Below are positions 20,741 to 30,829 of a stretch of DNA of 64,000 nucleotides, piece by piece. Where the stretch lies: the NCBI GenBank assembly GCA_963575745.1, contig CAUYUJ010021137.1, forward strand, positions 149,501-213,500, given 5' to 3'. Position 1 is the stretch's first letter, and each line of letters begins with the position of its first letter. The translations under genes and the position numbers were made by a program. A model generated the notes under the pieces. That model was not told the origin of the DNA and made no database searches. It saw only the letters and a program-made list of their open reading frames with translations. Source of the DNA: Prorocentrum cordatum (taxonomy: Eukaryota > Sar > Dinophyceae > Prorocentrales > Prorocentraceae).

Positions 20741-21325
20741 ATTGTTTGAGTGTTTTTTTTGTTTCTCTTGATTGCTCTCACACGTGTGGGTGATGCGTGA
20801 ATAGCTTGTGTTCAAGCAACGTGAGAGCCTCCTCTGTTCAAGCGCGTCGGGTCTGCGCTAACAGAGGCAGATCGGCCCAGTGCCTCCTCCCCTCTATAGA
20901 CCCCCCCTCACGCACACACACGCACGCACACACACACACACTCGCAACTCCTGCTCCTGTGTGGCCAAGCAGACATCAGAGCGAACTCGTGTCCGAAGGT
21001 GCGCATTGCCTCCCTTCTCCCTCCCTCCCACCGCCCCTCCAGGCCGAAAAAAAAACAACAACAATCAAGATTTCGGTTCCACTGGAAAGGGGATGGGGGA
21101 GGGGCGAGGAGAAGGATGACCCCCCTAAGACACACAAAACACAACAACAACACGTTCGGTTCCTCTGGGAATGGGAGGGAGAGGAGGAGGAGGAGGAGGT
21201 CCTTCGTGAATTCCAAGGGGTCCTTCGTGAATTCCAGGGGGTCCTTCGTGAATTCAAGGGGCTCCTTCAGCATTATTGTTTCAGCTTGATCCATGCTCCC
21301 GAGGACCCGTGCACCTTCTTCCAGC
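20741..21325. other. Spacer between Z and T with a 21-bp triplication
   Basis: CA-rich at 20908-20945. At 21199-21261 a 21-bp unit (GTCCTTCGTGAATTC and GC-rich filler) occurs three times and would encode VLREFQG repeats in frame with T. It is unclear whether this is translated; I place the T start downstream because alignment with T' begins there. Confidence 0.6.
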
Positions 21326-21348
21326 TCGCAGCCTTTTTTTGCATCAGG
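21326..21348 (+). other. Probable decayed spliced leader upstream of T
   Basis: TCGCAGCCTTTTTTTGCATC followed by AGG matches the SL at about 16 of 22 positions with one inserted base (AGCC, TTTT, GC and TCA preserved). It is 18 bases upstream of ATG 21367, comparable with the 8-base spacing in the homologous T'. Confidence 0.45.
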
Positions 21349-21366
21349 TGTTTACGGCATCGGAGT

Positions 21367-23388
21367 ATGCAGCCTGCTAAGAAGCCCCGTTTGGTATCAC
21401 ACGGCAAGGCCTCTCATGCAACCGCGAGCGCCATTGCGCACTTGATGGAGGAAATAAAACGAGATGGGTTGCCAGAAGCCTTTTCGAGGCCGACTCAGGC
21501 CCGCCACCGCGAGAAAGTAGCTAGGGGCCAGGCCAGATATGGGCCCCTGCTGCAGTGTATCAAGTTGCCCTCTACTGAGGGCCGTGGTAAGACAATAGAT
21601 GTCTGGTTTCAGCATCCTCTCGGGTGGTTGGAAGCCGCTTGTGAGGCCTCAGCTGAATATAAGAAGATGCTCTTGCAACTGATTGAAAAACACAATGGGC
21701 ACCTCACGATTTTCGCATACTGTGATGAAATAACTCCAGGGAATGTTTTGGATGGGAGAAATGCCAGGAAGGTCCACGCGGCCTACTGGAGTTTCAAAGA
21801 GCTCGAGTGGCCAGCTTTAGGAAACGAGCTGCTGTGGCAGACTATATGCGCAATTCGTTCGAAGCAAGCTGACAAAGTGGTTGGTGGTATATCTTGTATC
21901 ATGAAGCACGCTTTGAAATATTTCTTCAATCGCCCTAACGGGCCAGATCTTAGAAACGGCGTTCGGCTCCTCATAGATGGACAAACATATCTACTTCACG
22001 GAAAGGTGGGAAGTATGATACAAGACGAGCGCGCGCATAAATTTATATTGTCTTGCAAGGGTGCGACAGGAATTAAACCATGTTGTTTGTGCCAGAATGT
22101 GGTTAAGCCGTCTAGCAATTTGCTTCCCGATCCAACGGGATATTGCATCCCATCCACTTGCATGGATTCGAGTAGGTTTCACTTGCACACGCACGAGAGT
22201 ATCCGTAGCATTCAAAGGCGTCTTAAGTATATTGCTGAGAACGAGCCTGCTCGACTGGATGGCCTGGAGATCCTGCTTGGCTTTTCATTTAATGCAGCAT
22301 CTATATTGCAGGACGAGGATCTCGACCTGCGATTGCCCGAAGTGGTTGCGTGGGATTGGATGCATTGCTACATGGTGGGAGGAACGTTCGAGCGAGAGGT
22401 GAATGCATTTTTGGAGTGCTCAGGGCGCCACAATCTAGGCATTGACAAACTGCAATCGTATGCTGAAAAATGGGTCTGGCCAAGAGGGTATGCTCATGTC
22501 AAAAATGTTTGCCAGGGTCGCACATTGAATGGTAGTGCGTCAGAGTTCGTTTCACTTGCACCAGTTCTCGAAAAGTGGGTTTCCGATGTTGTGGCTAAGT
22601 TTTCGGTTCGGGCGGATGTGTTGAAAGATGAGGTGGCCAGCATATTAGCATTGTGTAAAGTTGTGGGGATGCTGATCAATGCTAACAGCGGTTTCGTAAC
22701 ACCAGCAATGTTGAAAATGCAAATGGAGACCCACATGGCATGTCATCAAATTGCGTACGGAATAGAACTCTTCAAGCCTAAAGATCATCTAGACCAGCAC
22801 CTTCCAGCCCAGATGGAAAACCAGGGGTGTCTTCTTTCAACCTTTCTTCATGAAAGGAAACACCGAGTAATTAAAACCATGGCTCAGGGGCGACATGGTC
22901 TCCAGGGGTATGATAAGGGGATCATGGAAGAAGTCACGGTGCAACATTTGCACGACATAGCTCATCGCAAGTTGTTCGGGGTTGATTTGCTCGGCCCGAA
23001 AAAGGCTGGCAAAAAAATAATCAATGCGTTGTGCCATACTTTGCCAATTGATCCCAACGCTGAGGATCTTGTGAGCTCGGCCTCCGCTCACGTCAACGGC
23101 AGGCCAGTTTACCTCGGGGACGTCGTTGCGTTTAGGGATGAGCGAGGCGAGCTTGCTTTCGGTGAAGTATACATTTTCATGCAAATAGCAGGTGCACTCG
23201 TGAGTGTGGTTTCAAAATGGGATCTGATAGAGCTGTGCGATTCGCATGCGAAGTGCTTGGTTCGTTCTGCGCCCATGCTCCTCCCACTCCAGAACATACT
23301 GGAGGCGTGCATCTTCTTTGGTGCTCAGGAGGGCTCAGTGTCTCACGTGCTGTTTCCCCAGAGGCTTCAGATCAGCTTGAAAGCCTGA
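21367..23388 (+). CDS. T: intact divergent DDE-type transposase-like protein
   Basis: 673 aa from ATG 21367 (MQPAKKPRLVSHGKASH), chosen because the start and basic N-terminus match T'. Candidate catalytic and structural landmarks: D120 in FAYCDEITPGN, D220 in MIQDERAHKF, a C-C-x-x-C cluster at 239-242 (IKPCCLCQNVV), D330 and H333 in AWDWMHCYMVGG, H474/H478 in PKDHLDQHLP, and E496 in FLHERKHR. A Cys pair after the second Asp, a D..H motif and a late HL..H plus acidic residue are features of CACTA (Transposase_21) and Plavaka-like RNase H-fold transposases. I infer membership of, or descent from, that superfamily; the Asp/Glu assignment is tentative. It is uninterrupted, so it could still be expressed. 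The best alternative is a domesticated multi-copy gene of dinoflagellates. Confidence 0.75.
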   Translation: MQPAKKPRLVSHGKASHATASAIAHLMEEIKRDGLPEAFSRPTQARHREKVARGQARYGPLLQCIKLPSTEGRGKTIDVWFQHPLGWLEAACEASAEYKKMLLQLIEKHNGHLTIFAYCDEITPGNVLDGRNARKVHAAYWSFKELEWPALGNELLWQTICAIRSKQADKVVGGISCIMKHALKYFFNRPNGPDLRNGVRLLIDGQTYLLHGKVGSMIQDERAHKFILSCKGATGIKPCCLCQNVVKPSSNLLPDPTGYCIPSTCMDSSRFHLHTHESIRSIQRRLKYIAENEPARLDGLEILLGFSFNAASILQDEDLDLRLPEVVAWDWMHCYMVGGTFEREVNAFLECSGRHNLGIDKLQSYAEKWVWPRGYAHVKNVCQGRTLNGSASEFVSLAPVLEKWVSDVVAKFSVRADVLKDEVASILALCKVVGMLINANSGFVTPAMLKMQMETHMACHQIAYGIELFKPKDHLDQHLPAQMENQGCLLSTFLHERKHRVIKTMAQGRHGLQGYDKGIMEEVTVQHLHDIAHRKLFGVDLLGPKKAGKKIINALCHTLPIDPNAEDLVSSASAHVNGRPVYLGDVVAFRDERGELAFGEVYIFMQIAGALVSVVSKWDLIELCDSHAKCLVRSAPMLLPLQNILEACIFFGAQEGSVSHVLFPQRLQISLKA

Positions 23389-23517
23389 CTTTGGGTAGAT
23401 ACAAAGGGGAGGGGGGAACAGAGGGGGAATAGCAAAATGGGTTACACGGGTCGGGGACGGTGCATCTGCCAGTAGATATGCTTGACGTTGGCTCTTGTTC
23501 TGATCATGCCACGGCTG

Positions 23518-23529
23518 AAAAAAAAAAAA
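23518..23529 (+). other. A12 tract downstream of T
   Basis: Twelve consecutive A about 130 bases after the T stop codon, on the sense strand. With the probable SL relic at the 5' side this resembles the end of a reinserted mRNA copy, though A-runs also occur by chance. Confidence 0.45.
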
Positions 23530-24020
23530 CACACAACAACATAGCACCCATCATCGTTGCATCATAAGCATAAGTACGACCATCAACATCAACATAAATG
23601 GTTAACATCGACATCACCAGCATTAGCATCATCGTCATCACCCTCATCAGCACCATCGTCATCACCACCATCGTCAGCGTCTCCGCCATCACCCACCCGT
23701 CGATACTGATCTGACGATCCCGAGCCGCCGACCCAGAAATCGAGGGGGTCCGACCCTCCTTCCCTTCTCTCTCACACCTTATATCCCTGCTCCGACCCTC
23801 TCCGCCTCCGCCTCCGCCTCCTCATGTTTCCTCCGCCTCATCCCACTTTCTCCGTCCTCATCCTGAATTTCCTGCCTCCTCCACCTCTTCCCCCTCCCCC
23901 CGATACTCAACTTCCACTTCCATTATCATCTCCCCCCCTTCCCTTTTTCCAAAGCTCCTCCGCCTTTTTCATCCTCATCTTCCTTCTTTTTCCAAGCTCC
24001 GCCTCTCTTTTTTGAGAACG
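23530..24020. repeat. ATC/CAT triplet and CTCCGCCT-rich spacer
   Basis: Irregular ATC/ACC triplets at 23560-23690 and pyrimidine-rich CTCCGCCTC repeats at 23790-24010. No gene is seen. Confidence 0.7.
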
Positions 24021-24024
24021 GCCC

Positions 24025-24190
24025 CCCCTGCTAACCAGGTTAGCGCACTTAGCTATCCAAGATAGTATCCTGGTTATAACCTCACGGCTAAGTTGGTTCC
24101 CAAGCTGGTTACTATCTGGTCGGCTAAGTGGGCCATTGCGCTTATAAGCTGATCCTATCCACCCTATCTACTAAGCAAAGGGGGTGAGCA
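24025..24190. repeat. TTAGC/CTATC-rich segment, right copy
   Basis: Contains GCTAACCAGGTTAGC (itself an inverted repeat), CACTTAGCTATCC, GGCTAAGT and CTATCCACCCTATCTACT. Shares short blocks with the reverse complement of 11.57-11.87 kb. The arrangement is what inverted subterminal regions of a DNA transposon would give, but no clean terminal inverted repeat was found. Confidence 0.5.
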
Positions 24191-24199
24191 CCCCATATG

Positions 24200-24450
24200 G
24201 TCCCACGGCAGTCGTCCCAGCCAGGTCCCGGGTTCCGCTCGAGCTGGTCCCGGGTCGCGGGTCCCGGGTCTCGCGCCGGTCGGGTCCCGGGACGATGCCG
24301 GGTGCCGGGTCCCGGGTCCCGCGCCGGTCCCGGGTCTCGGGTCCCGCGCCGGCCCCGGGTCGCGGGTCCCGGGTCCCGGGGCCGGAAAAACGTCAGCTCG
24401 CGTCAGCTCGCGTCAGCTCGCGTCAGCCCCCCCCCCCTCGCCAGAGCGAA
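24200..24450. repeat. GC-rich CCCGGGTC repeat, copy 2
   Basis: Same submotifs and the same landmark (CCGGAAAAACGTCAGC followed by CGCGTCAGCTCGCG, a C-run and TCGCCAGAGCG) as 10.83-11.56 kb, in the same orientation. One unit only. Confidence 0.88.
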
Positions 24451-24554
24451 GCTTGAGCGAGCTCAAGCCCACGCTCTCAGGAACTCACACGCCGGATCGG
24501 CAGATATACACAGCACGTAGTATATACACACGTACATGTAGATTCAGGCCGATC

Positions 24555-26450
24555 CGCGACAGGGCCTAAGCTTCTCCTCCTCCTCCTCCTCCTCCTCCTC
24601 CTCCTCCTCCTCCACCTCGTCATCCTCCCCCCTCCTCCTCCTCCTCCTCCTCCTCCCTCCTCCTCCTCCTCCTCCTCCTCCTCCTCCTCCTACTTCTCTC
24701 CCTCCTCCTCCTCCTCCTCCTTCCTGCCTCCCTCCTCTTGCCTCCCCTCCTCCTGCCTCCCCTCCACCTCCTCCCGCTCCTCCTGTCACTCTTTCGCTGG
24801 GACGGTCGAAGAGGAGGGCCCACGGAAAGGGACAGGGGGTAGCGGTGACGGTGACAACGACGACGACGACTCCAATGGACAAATCTCTCTCACACACGCC
24901 GACGAGGTTGTGGGAGAGGAGGAACAATTAGCTGACCAGGCGTGCGTGGGACTTGCATGGGTGTGCGTGCAGTCGATATGGAGTACAAGCCCTCAGGGCC
25001 GTTGCTAGCCCTCAGGGCCCTTGCTCTTTCAAGACTGTCAAAGCAGCATGGCGCGCCCGTTTACGCAGATTAAAGGAGGAATTGGATAGAGGACTCACGC
25101 ACAGACGAAGGTGCGCAGGTCAATTGTCCATCAGCAGAGACAGCAACGACCCAGAATGAGGGCGGGGGGGAGAGGGACGGGGGAGGGAGCGAGGGAGGCA
25201 GGAGGAGGAACCAGGCATGCGATGTCCTGATTTTTCAGTACGGGGTCACCAGGAATCCCGACCCTTTTCGTGGGACCAGTTTTTTCATCCTGAGTGGTTC
25301 TTTGACGGCCCCAAGGCTGGGTAAGGGCCCCCAGAGGCCGAAAACGGCGAAACAGCTCCTGGCCTGCTTCTTTCACGACGTGAGCATGTCTGGGGAGGAG
25401 CTACTCTTCTCGGCGGCGAGCCAGGGGGGGAAGTGAGAAGGGGCGTGACTTCACAGGAGGTTCGGAAGTCCCCCGGCCTTCGGAGAAGCTTGCTGAGCCT
25501 TCCTCGAAGGCACTGCAGACTCCTCAGAAGGCTGGAGGCCTTCTGAGGAGCCCCGCTGCCTTCTGAGAAGGCCTGATCGTTCTCACTTCCCCCCCCTCGC
25601 TCGCCGCCGATCTTGGGCTGGGGGGGGGGCCTTTGTGCCCCCCACCGCACCGGGAGGGGGAGGAGGAGGAGGAGGAGGAGGAGGAAGAGGAGGAGAGGAG
25701 GAGGAGGAGGAGGAGGAGGAGGAGGAGGAGAGGAGGAGGAGGAGGAGGAGGAGGAGGGAGGAGGGAGGAGGAGGAGGAGGAGGAGGAGGAGGAGGAGGAG
25801 GGAGGAGGGAGGAGGAGACCCCGCCGCTCTTGGCGGAGGCGGTCCGCGCGGCGGGCGTGGCGCGCCGCGCTCCTCCGCGCGGCCGCCGGGCGGCCCCTGG
25901 GCAGAGCGGTGGCCCGCCAGTACGCCGGGGACGGCTGGGGCGAGGAGCGGGCCGACGACGACGACGCCGACGACGACGACGACGCCGACGACAACGACGA
26001 CGACGACGCCGACGATGATAACGACGACGACGACGCCGACGGTAATGACGACGACAACGAGGAGAACGACGACGAGGACGGAGACGACGACGAAGACGAC
26101 GACGGAGGCGACGGCGGAGACGACGACGCCTCAGACGACGACGACGGCGGTGGCGACGACGACGGAGACGACGACGGCGGCGGCGGCGCCGGCGGAGGAG
26201 CCCCGCGGGCGGGCCGATCCACTTCTCCTCCTCCTCTTCCTCCTCTTTCCTCGACCTCCCTCCTCCTCCCTCCTCCCTCCCTTCTCCCGCCTCACTCCTC
26301 GAAGGCCCGAGCCGTTGCTGCAGCCCCTCTTCCCCCCTTCGGCACTGCAGTCCGGTCCGGCCCGACTGTCTCGGGACTCCATGCCAGGCGAGGAGGGTCC
26401 GCGCCAGCATCGCGCGACTTGGCTAAGCCGCCCGCGTCGGAAGGCCTCCG
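24555..26450. repeat. CCT, GGA and GAC simple-repeat tract
   Basis: CCT on the plus strand at 24568-24780, GGA at 25660-25815, GAC/GACGACGCC at 25950-26190, then CCTCCTCTT at 26220-26290. Between them, 24790-25640 contains an imperfect palindrome around 25510-25550 (CTCAGAAGGC and GCCTTCTGAG). Long open frames here are poly-Glu, poly-Asp, poly-Arg or poly-Ser readings of the repeats. Confidence 0.8.
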
Positions 26451-26453
26451 CGC

Positions 26454-27471
26454 ATGGCCGACGTTGCGGCCTTGGCGGCCCTCGGCATGGAGTTCGGCGT
26501 CCTCGCGCAGTGCATCATGCTTCTGTCGCGCCGGCCAACGCTGCTGCTCGAGGCGCTGCCGCTGCAGGCGCAAAGGCCTCACCCGCGCCAGTGGTTGGCG
26601 CGGCGGCGATGGGCCCGGCCGTGCCCGCGCCGCCCGCACATGCGTCATCGACGCTGGGCTTGCAGTTGCCTCTTCGCGGGCTGCCGCCGTTGCCGTGCTC
26701 TGAAGTTTCCGAGATTTCCGCTTCGTTACCATCTGCGTGGGCGCCACACATTGCCGCCTTCACGGACGCCTTCGCTTCCGTCTCATGCTGGGGGTGCTGA
26801 AGGCTGACGCGCTGCGGCCGGACACGAGGGCGCCCAAGCTCCCGCCCTAGTGGAGGGCGTGGCGCAAGGTGTGCCTACGCAGGCTGCCTCGATGCCCGAG
26901 TTCGATTTCGCCCCGCTGGTCGAGGAGGAAATACGCTTTGGTGCCGAGCTGCATGCTAAGCCCATCCAAGAGCCCAGTGCTTTACCACCGCTTGCGCCGC
27001 TCCCTGGTGTCTTCAGTAGTCCTGTACATCTTCCTGGCGCTCCACATCCGCTTGGTGCCCAATCTTCCCTGCCACGTGCGGGAGTGGAGCCAGGTGCACA
27101 TGGCGCCGCGGCGGCTCGTCCGCACGCTCTGCCAGCCCACCCGCAGAAGTTCTATCTCAGCGATCTGTAAGATGCCGCAAATGTCGGATATCGATGTCTC
27201 ACACACGGTCGAGGAGGAAATCCGCTATGGCATCAAGCGGAGCTGCAGCGTTTTTGAAGTTTGTCGCCATGCTCAGCCATGCTCCCGCTACGTTGAGGCT
27301 GTGTACCAGTCTAAACCCTTCTGTAATATCTTCGGCCGAGCTGCCCACAACAGGGCCCAGGGTGCCGCTCGGGCCTTTTCCAGTGTTGTGCAGTCGTTCG
27401 GGGTTCTCTTCATGGGTGCGAGTGTCGCTTCAACAACAAGCTTCAACGTTGCGGTAGAGCTGCCGAGCTAG
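26454..27471 (+). other. Possible fragmented coding region with duplicated VEEEIR motif
   Basis: Protein-like stretches occur in different frames: MADVAALAALGMEFGVLAQC from 26454, MPEFDFAPLVEEEIRFGAEL from 26893, and MSDIDVSHTVEEEIRYGIKR from 27181 running to a stop at 27471. The two VEEEIR(F/Y)G segments are about 290 bp apart and similar at DNA level, suggesting an internal duplication or two exons. No known domain and no SL relic seen. I cannot define a gene model. Confidence 0.25.
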
Positions 27472-27995
27472 TGGGGAATTCTAGGTGGCCCGTTGTCTCG
27501 TCTGGTGTTCGGTCGCGTTCTGACGATTCAGCAGTTTCCAGCCAGCACAGAACGCGCCAGCCTCGCGTGCGTTTCTTTTCGGAGTTTTCCCATCAAGCTC
27601 TTCTGCGTAGCTCTCTTCTGCGGTCCCACCTCAGCAGTGCCCTTTCCAGTATTCTTGCTAGTGTCTTCCTCTGGTACCCGCTCCTGCCTGGCGGGGACTC
27701 CCCCAGCCAACCCGCTCCCCCTCTTTGGAGTGAGCCCTGGCAGCTTCTGTGTCAACAGTCAATGGTGCGGCGTCGCACGGCTCGGTTTCCCTTTCCTCGT
27801 CGTGGGCCGCCCCCGCCTCTCCCGCCTTCTTTCCCTTGAGCTCTCGCTCCGCCCGAGGTGGAACTCCCCCCCTTCTGCAGTTGCTCCGAGCGACTATTCG
27901 CCGGCACTGACTTCTTGAGCATCGGCTCGCGTGTCTTTCCGACTTGCGTGCCCGTGCCGTGTTGAATCAATTTGCTTCGTCGTCTCGTGCTCTCT
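27472..27995. other. Spacer without recognised features
   Basis: Mixed-composition DNA; no gene or repeat that I can support. Confidence 0.45.
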
Positions 27996-28155
27996 CTGAC
28001 GAACCAACAACACACACCCATACCCATAGGGGTGTCGGAGAGGGCGATGGGTGCGTGTTGTCGGATGGGGGTCCGACAACGCGCACCCATACCCATATCC
28101 AGTCCTCTTCCCAACGACCCCCCTATGGGTATGGGTGTGTGTTGTTCGTTCGTCA
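27996..28155. repeat. Nested hairpin element, family D, copy 1
   Basis: Outer arms (TGACGAACCAACAACACACA with CCCATACCCATAGGGG on the left, reverse complement ending at about 28155 on the right) enclose an inner inverted repeat with arms ATGGGTGCGTGTTGTCGG and CCGACAACGCGCACCCAT. A related copy is at 43431-43560. It is compact, foldable and non-coding, like a foldback or miniature inverted-repeat element. Confidence 0.88.
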
Positions 28156-28670
28156 AGCTCTCGTCGCGGGATTCCCCCGCTGACCCTGCGCCTCGTGGCT
28201 AGCTGCCAGTGCTCTCTGAGCAGCCCGGTCGTCGCGTGGCTTGCTCCCCGCGTGCTCACCGAGGCGCATGCCGCCACCCGCGCGCGCGTCTCGAGGGCTC
28301 GGTGGTGACCTTTTTTATACCTGCCCACCGTGATTGCCAGGAGGGGAAAAATCACACACAGACGCGATTAATCGTCGATTCCCCAGAAAATACGGGAAAA
28401 TATGGGAAATGAGGGGGAAGACAAACATCCAGAAAATCTGGGATAATATGGGGAGTCCGGTTATTTGTGTGTATTTGTTTGTGTGTCCCAGGGCCCCTTC
28501 AGATTGTAGTTTCTGCCTTCGGCGCCGCTGCAGCTGCCCATGGGCTCGCGCCCACTTCTTCTTGCTTTTTGCACTGCTGGGTGGTGGCGCAAGCGTTAAC
28601 CTTCTCGGCTCCAGCGCCGCCCGCCGTCGCACATCGAGCACGCATTCATCGAAGCCGCGCGTCGCATCAT
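28156..28670. other. Spacer without recognised features
   Basis: Includes a GGAAAATATGGGAAAT-like A-rich patch at 28380-28450. No gene is supported. Confidence 0.45.
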
Positions 28671-28674
28671 CTAC

Positions 28675-29125
28675 CTCCTCCCTCCCTCCTCCTCCTCCCT
28701 CCTCCTCCCTCCTCCTCCCCCCTCTGCTCCTCCGCCTCCTCCTCCTCCTTCCCCTTCCTACGTCCTCCTCCCTCCCTTCTCCTACGTCCTCCTCCCTTCT
28801 CCCTTTCCTTCCTTTCTTTGCCTCCTCTCCCTCCTCCTCTTCTCCTCTTCCCTCCTCCTCCTCCTCCGCCTCCCTCCTCCCCCCTTCCTACGTCCTCCTC
28901 CCTCCTCCTTCTCCTACGTCCTCCTCCCTTCTCCCTTCTCCTTCCTTTCTTTGCCTCCTCCTCCCTCCTCCTCTTCCCTCCTCTTCCCTCCTCCTCCTCC
29001 TCCTCCTCCTCCTCCTCCTCCTCCTCCTCCTCCTCCTCCTCCTCCTCCTCCTCCTGCCTCCCTCCTCCTCCCTCCTCCTCCCTCCTCCTCCTCCTCCCTC
29101 CTCCTCCTCCTGCTCCTCCTCCTCG
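28675..29125. repeat. CCT/CTCCCT simple repeat
   Basis: A 450-bp pyrimidine tract on the plus strand immediately 5' of the coding exon at 29143; it could serve as or lie within an intron ending near 29135. Confidence 0.9.
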
Positions 29126-29142
29126 GCATCCCCGAGGGCCCG

Positions 29143-30330
29143 ATGTGCATCTCTCACCAGCGGTACCTCGCTCCCTACAGCATCATCAATGATGATGGCG
29201 TTCATTACTCCATGCTCCCGTTCGAACTTGGTTCGGCCCAGGGCTGCCCCGTGTGCGGCTCGGCTTGGGTGTTCGCCATGGTCCCTCACACTCGCCACTT
29301 CGCCTCGCGCGTCATGACCTACGACGGCATGCATGACTATGACAAGCGCATCCTGGGCGTCTGCGACGTCGACACTGGCCTCCTCACGATCGCGTTCGAC
29401 ACGCTGCGCGCTGATTGTGAGCCCTTTGCCGCCGCCCAGTGGCCTGTGCCTCTTCCCCTGAAGCCTCGCAAGTGTGTCGTCGTCCTGCGATGGGCGAATT
29501 CTTTTCAGCTAGTGCAGGGTGGCAGTGTTGCCACCGTCCGCCTCCACAATTCATCAGTCGTTTCAACGCTAAGCCATTTCTCGCAGTCCGCTCCGCTCAG
29601 CCAGAAGCTTGCCCGCAGTGTACACCACATTTTCTGCCAATTGCATAATCCCAAGCCTGTCACACCTCGCAAAGTAGATCGCAGTGCCATGGCGGAATGG
29701 AGCCCGCCTCTTGTCCCATGCTCAGCTCAGATTTCAGTCGTCGCTGCCACTATTCACTCTGCCACTTTCACGCCCCGTGGGGAATGGGAACCTTTCTTCA
29801 TTGATGTGCCGTTGTATGCAGCTGCCGCGGCCGCGGCGAACCGCGCGACTGCCAGCGAAATGCACGAGGCCCCGAGTGCTGAGCCACCGCGCCGCCCCAA
29901 GGCGCAGCGCGCGGTCGCTCTCTCGCTGCTGCGGGCCTCTTTCTCATCGCCCCTCACAGTCATGTCAGTGAAGTGTACCTCAGCCTGGGGCTTCCCTCAG
30001 CTGCCCATGCCCCCAGAGCTGGAGTCGGGCTGCGATGCTCTCACGAATGCCATGCGCCCTGTCCGCACGAACTGGCGCTGGATGATCTATAAGACCCTTG
30101 CAGGTGGACAGACATCGTTCCACAGCATGCACGGTCGCCTGCTGAATTCTTGTATGTTTGGGTGCTCAGCAGCGCCCGATTCAGTCCTTCCTCACCCAAC
30201 CTCCACAGCACGCTTACAGCCAGGGGCGATGGCCCCGATGCAGTCTATCCGTCTGATCCCGCGAACGAGATTTCGACGTCGCGGTCGAATCAGCGGATTG
30301 AGCTCTCCTTCCACTGCGCCCACAAAATGA
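29143..30330 (+). CDS. Hypothetical protein with a zinc-ribbon-like CxxC near its N-terminus
   Basis: 395 codons from ATG 29143 (MCISHQRYLAPYSIINDDGV) to TAA/TGA region at 30330. An N-terminal block contains CPVCGSAWV with two downstream His (PHTRHF) and a well-formed segment (DYDKRILGVCDVDTGLLTIA). The first 130 residues look like genuine protein; later sequence is Ala/Pro/Ser-rich and may be partly out of frame or intronic. I recognise no family. An upstream exon is likely because the open frame runs back into a pyrimidine tract. Confidence 0.45.
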   Translation: MCISHQRYLAPYSIINDDGVHYSMLPFELGSAQGCPVCGSAWVFAMVPHTRHFASRVMTYDGMHDYDKRILGVCDVDTGLLTIAFDTLRADCEPFAAAQWPVPLPLKPRKCVVVLRWANSFQLVQGGSVATVRLHNSSVVSTLSHFSQSAPLSQKLARSVHHIFCQLHNPKPVTPRKVDRSAMAEWSPPLVPCSAQISVVAATIHSATFTPRGEWEPFFIDVPLYAAAAAAANRATASEMHEAPSAEPPRRPKAQRAVALSLLRASFSSPLTVMSVKCTSAWGFPQLPMPPELESGCDALTNAMRPVRTNWRWMIYKTLAGGQTSFHSMHGRLLNSCMFGCSAAPDSVLPHPTSTARLQPGAMAPMQSIRLIPRTRFRRRGRISGLSSPSTAPTK

Positions 30331-30494
30331 AACACGCCTCGCCGACCCCAGCTTCGATAGCTGAAGGGTTGAGCGCCGCCGAAGCAATGATCTGGAAATA
30401 GACGCGCGTTTGCCGGCCAGGAGCGGACGGACTTCTTGCCCTCGTCTCGCCTCTTGTCCGCTTGCCCTCGTCTCTTCCTCTTTGGGTACGTGCA

Positions 30495-30570
30495 CTCCTG
30501 CTCCTCCTCCTCCTCCTCCTCCTCCTCCTCCTCCTCCTCCTCCTCCTCCTCCTCCTCCTCCTCCCTCCCT
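30495..30570. repeat. CCT trinucleotide repeat
   Basis: A near-perfect (CCT)n run of about 70 bases. Confidence 0.9.
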
Positions 30571-30829
30571 CCTCCTCCTCTGCTCCCCTCCACCTTCTGC
30601 GACGATCGAGCGTTTGGGCCACGTACCGATGCGCTCGGCATTGGCTTCCTTAGCGCTGGGGGTAACATCTCCGGATCGAAATGCCTAGGGCCCTGAGGCA
30701 GCGTCCGTCGCGCCCAGGGTGCCCTCGAGGCCGTTTTGGCACTTGTTCGCTACGAGGCCGATGATACTGATGGCCATCCCCTGCTGGAGACAACGATCCT
30801 GATCGTCGCAGCGAGCAGCTTGTGGCCCT

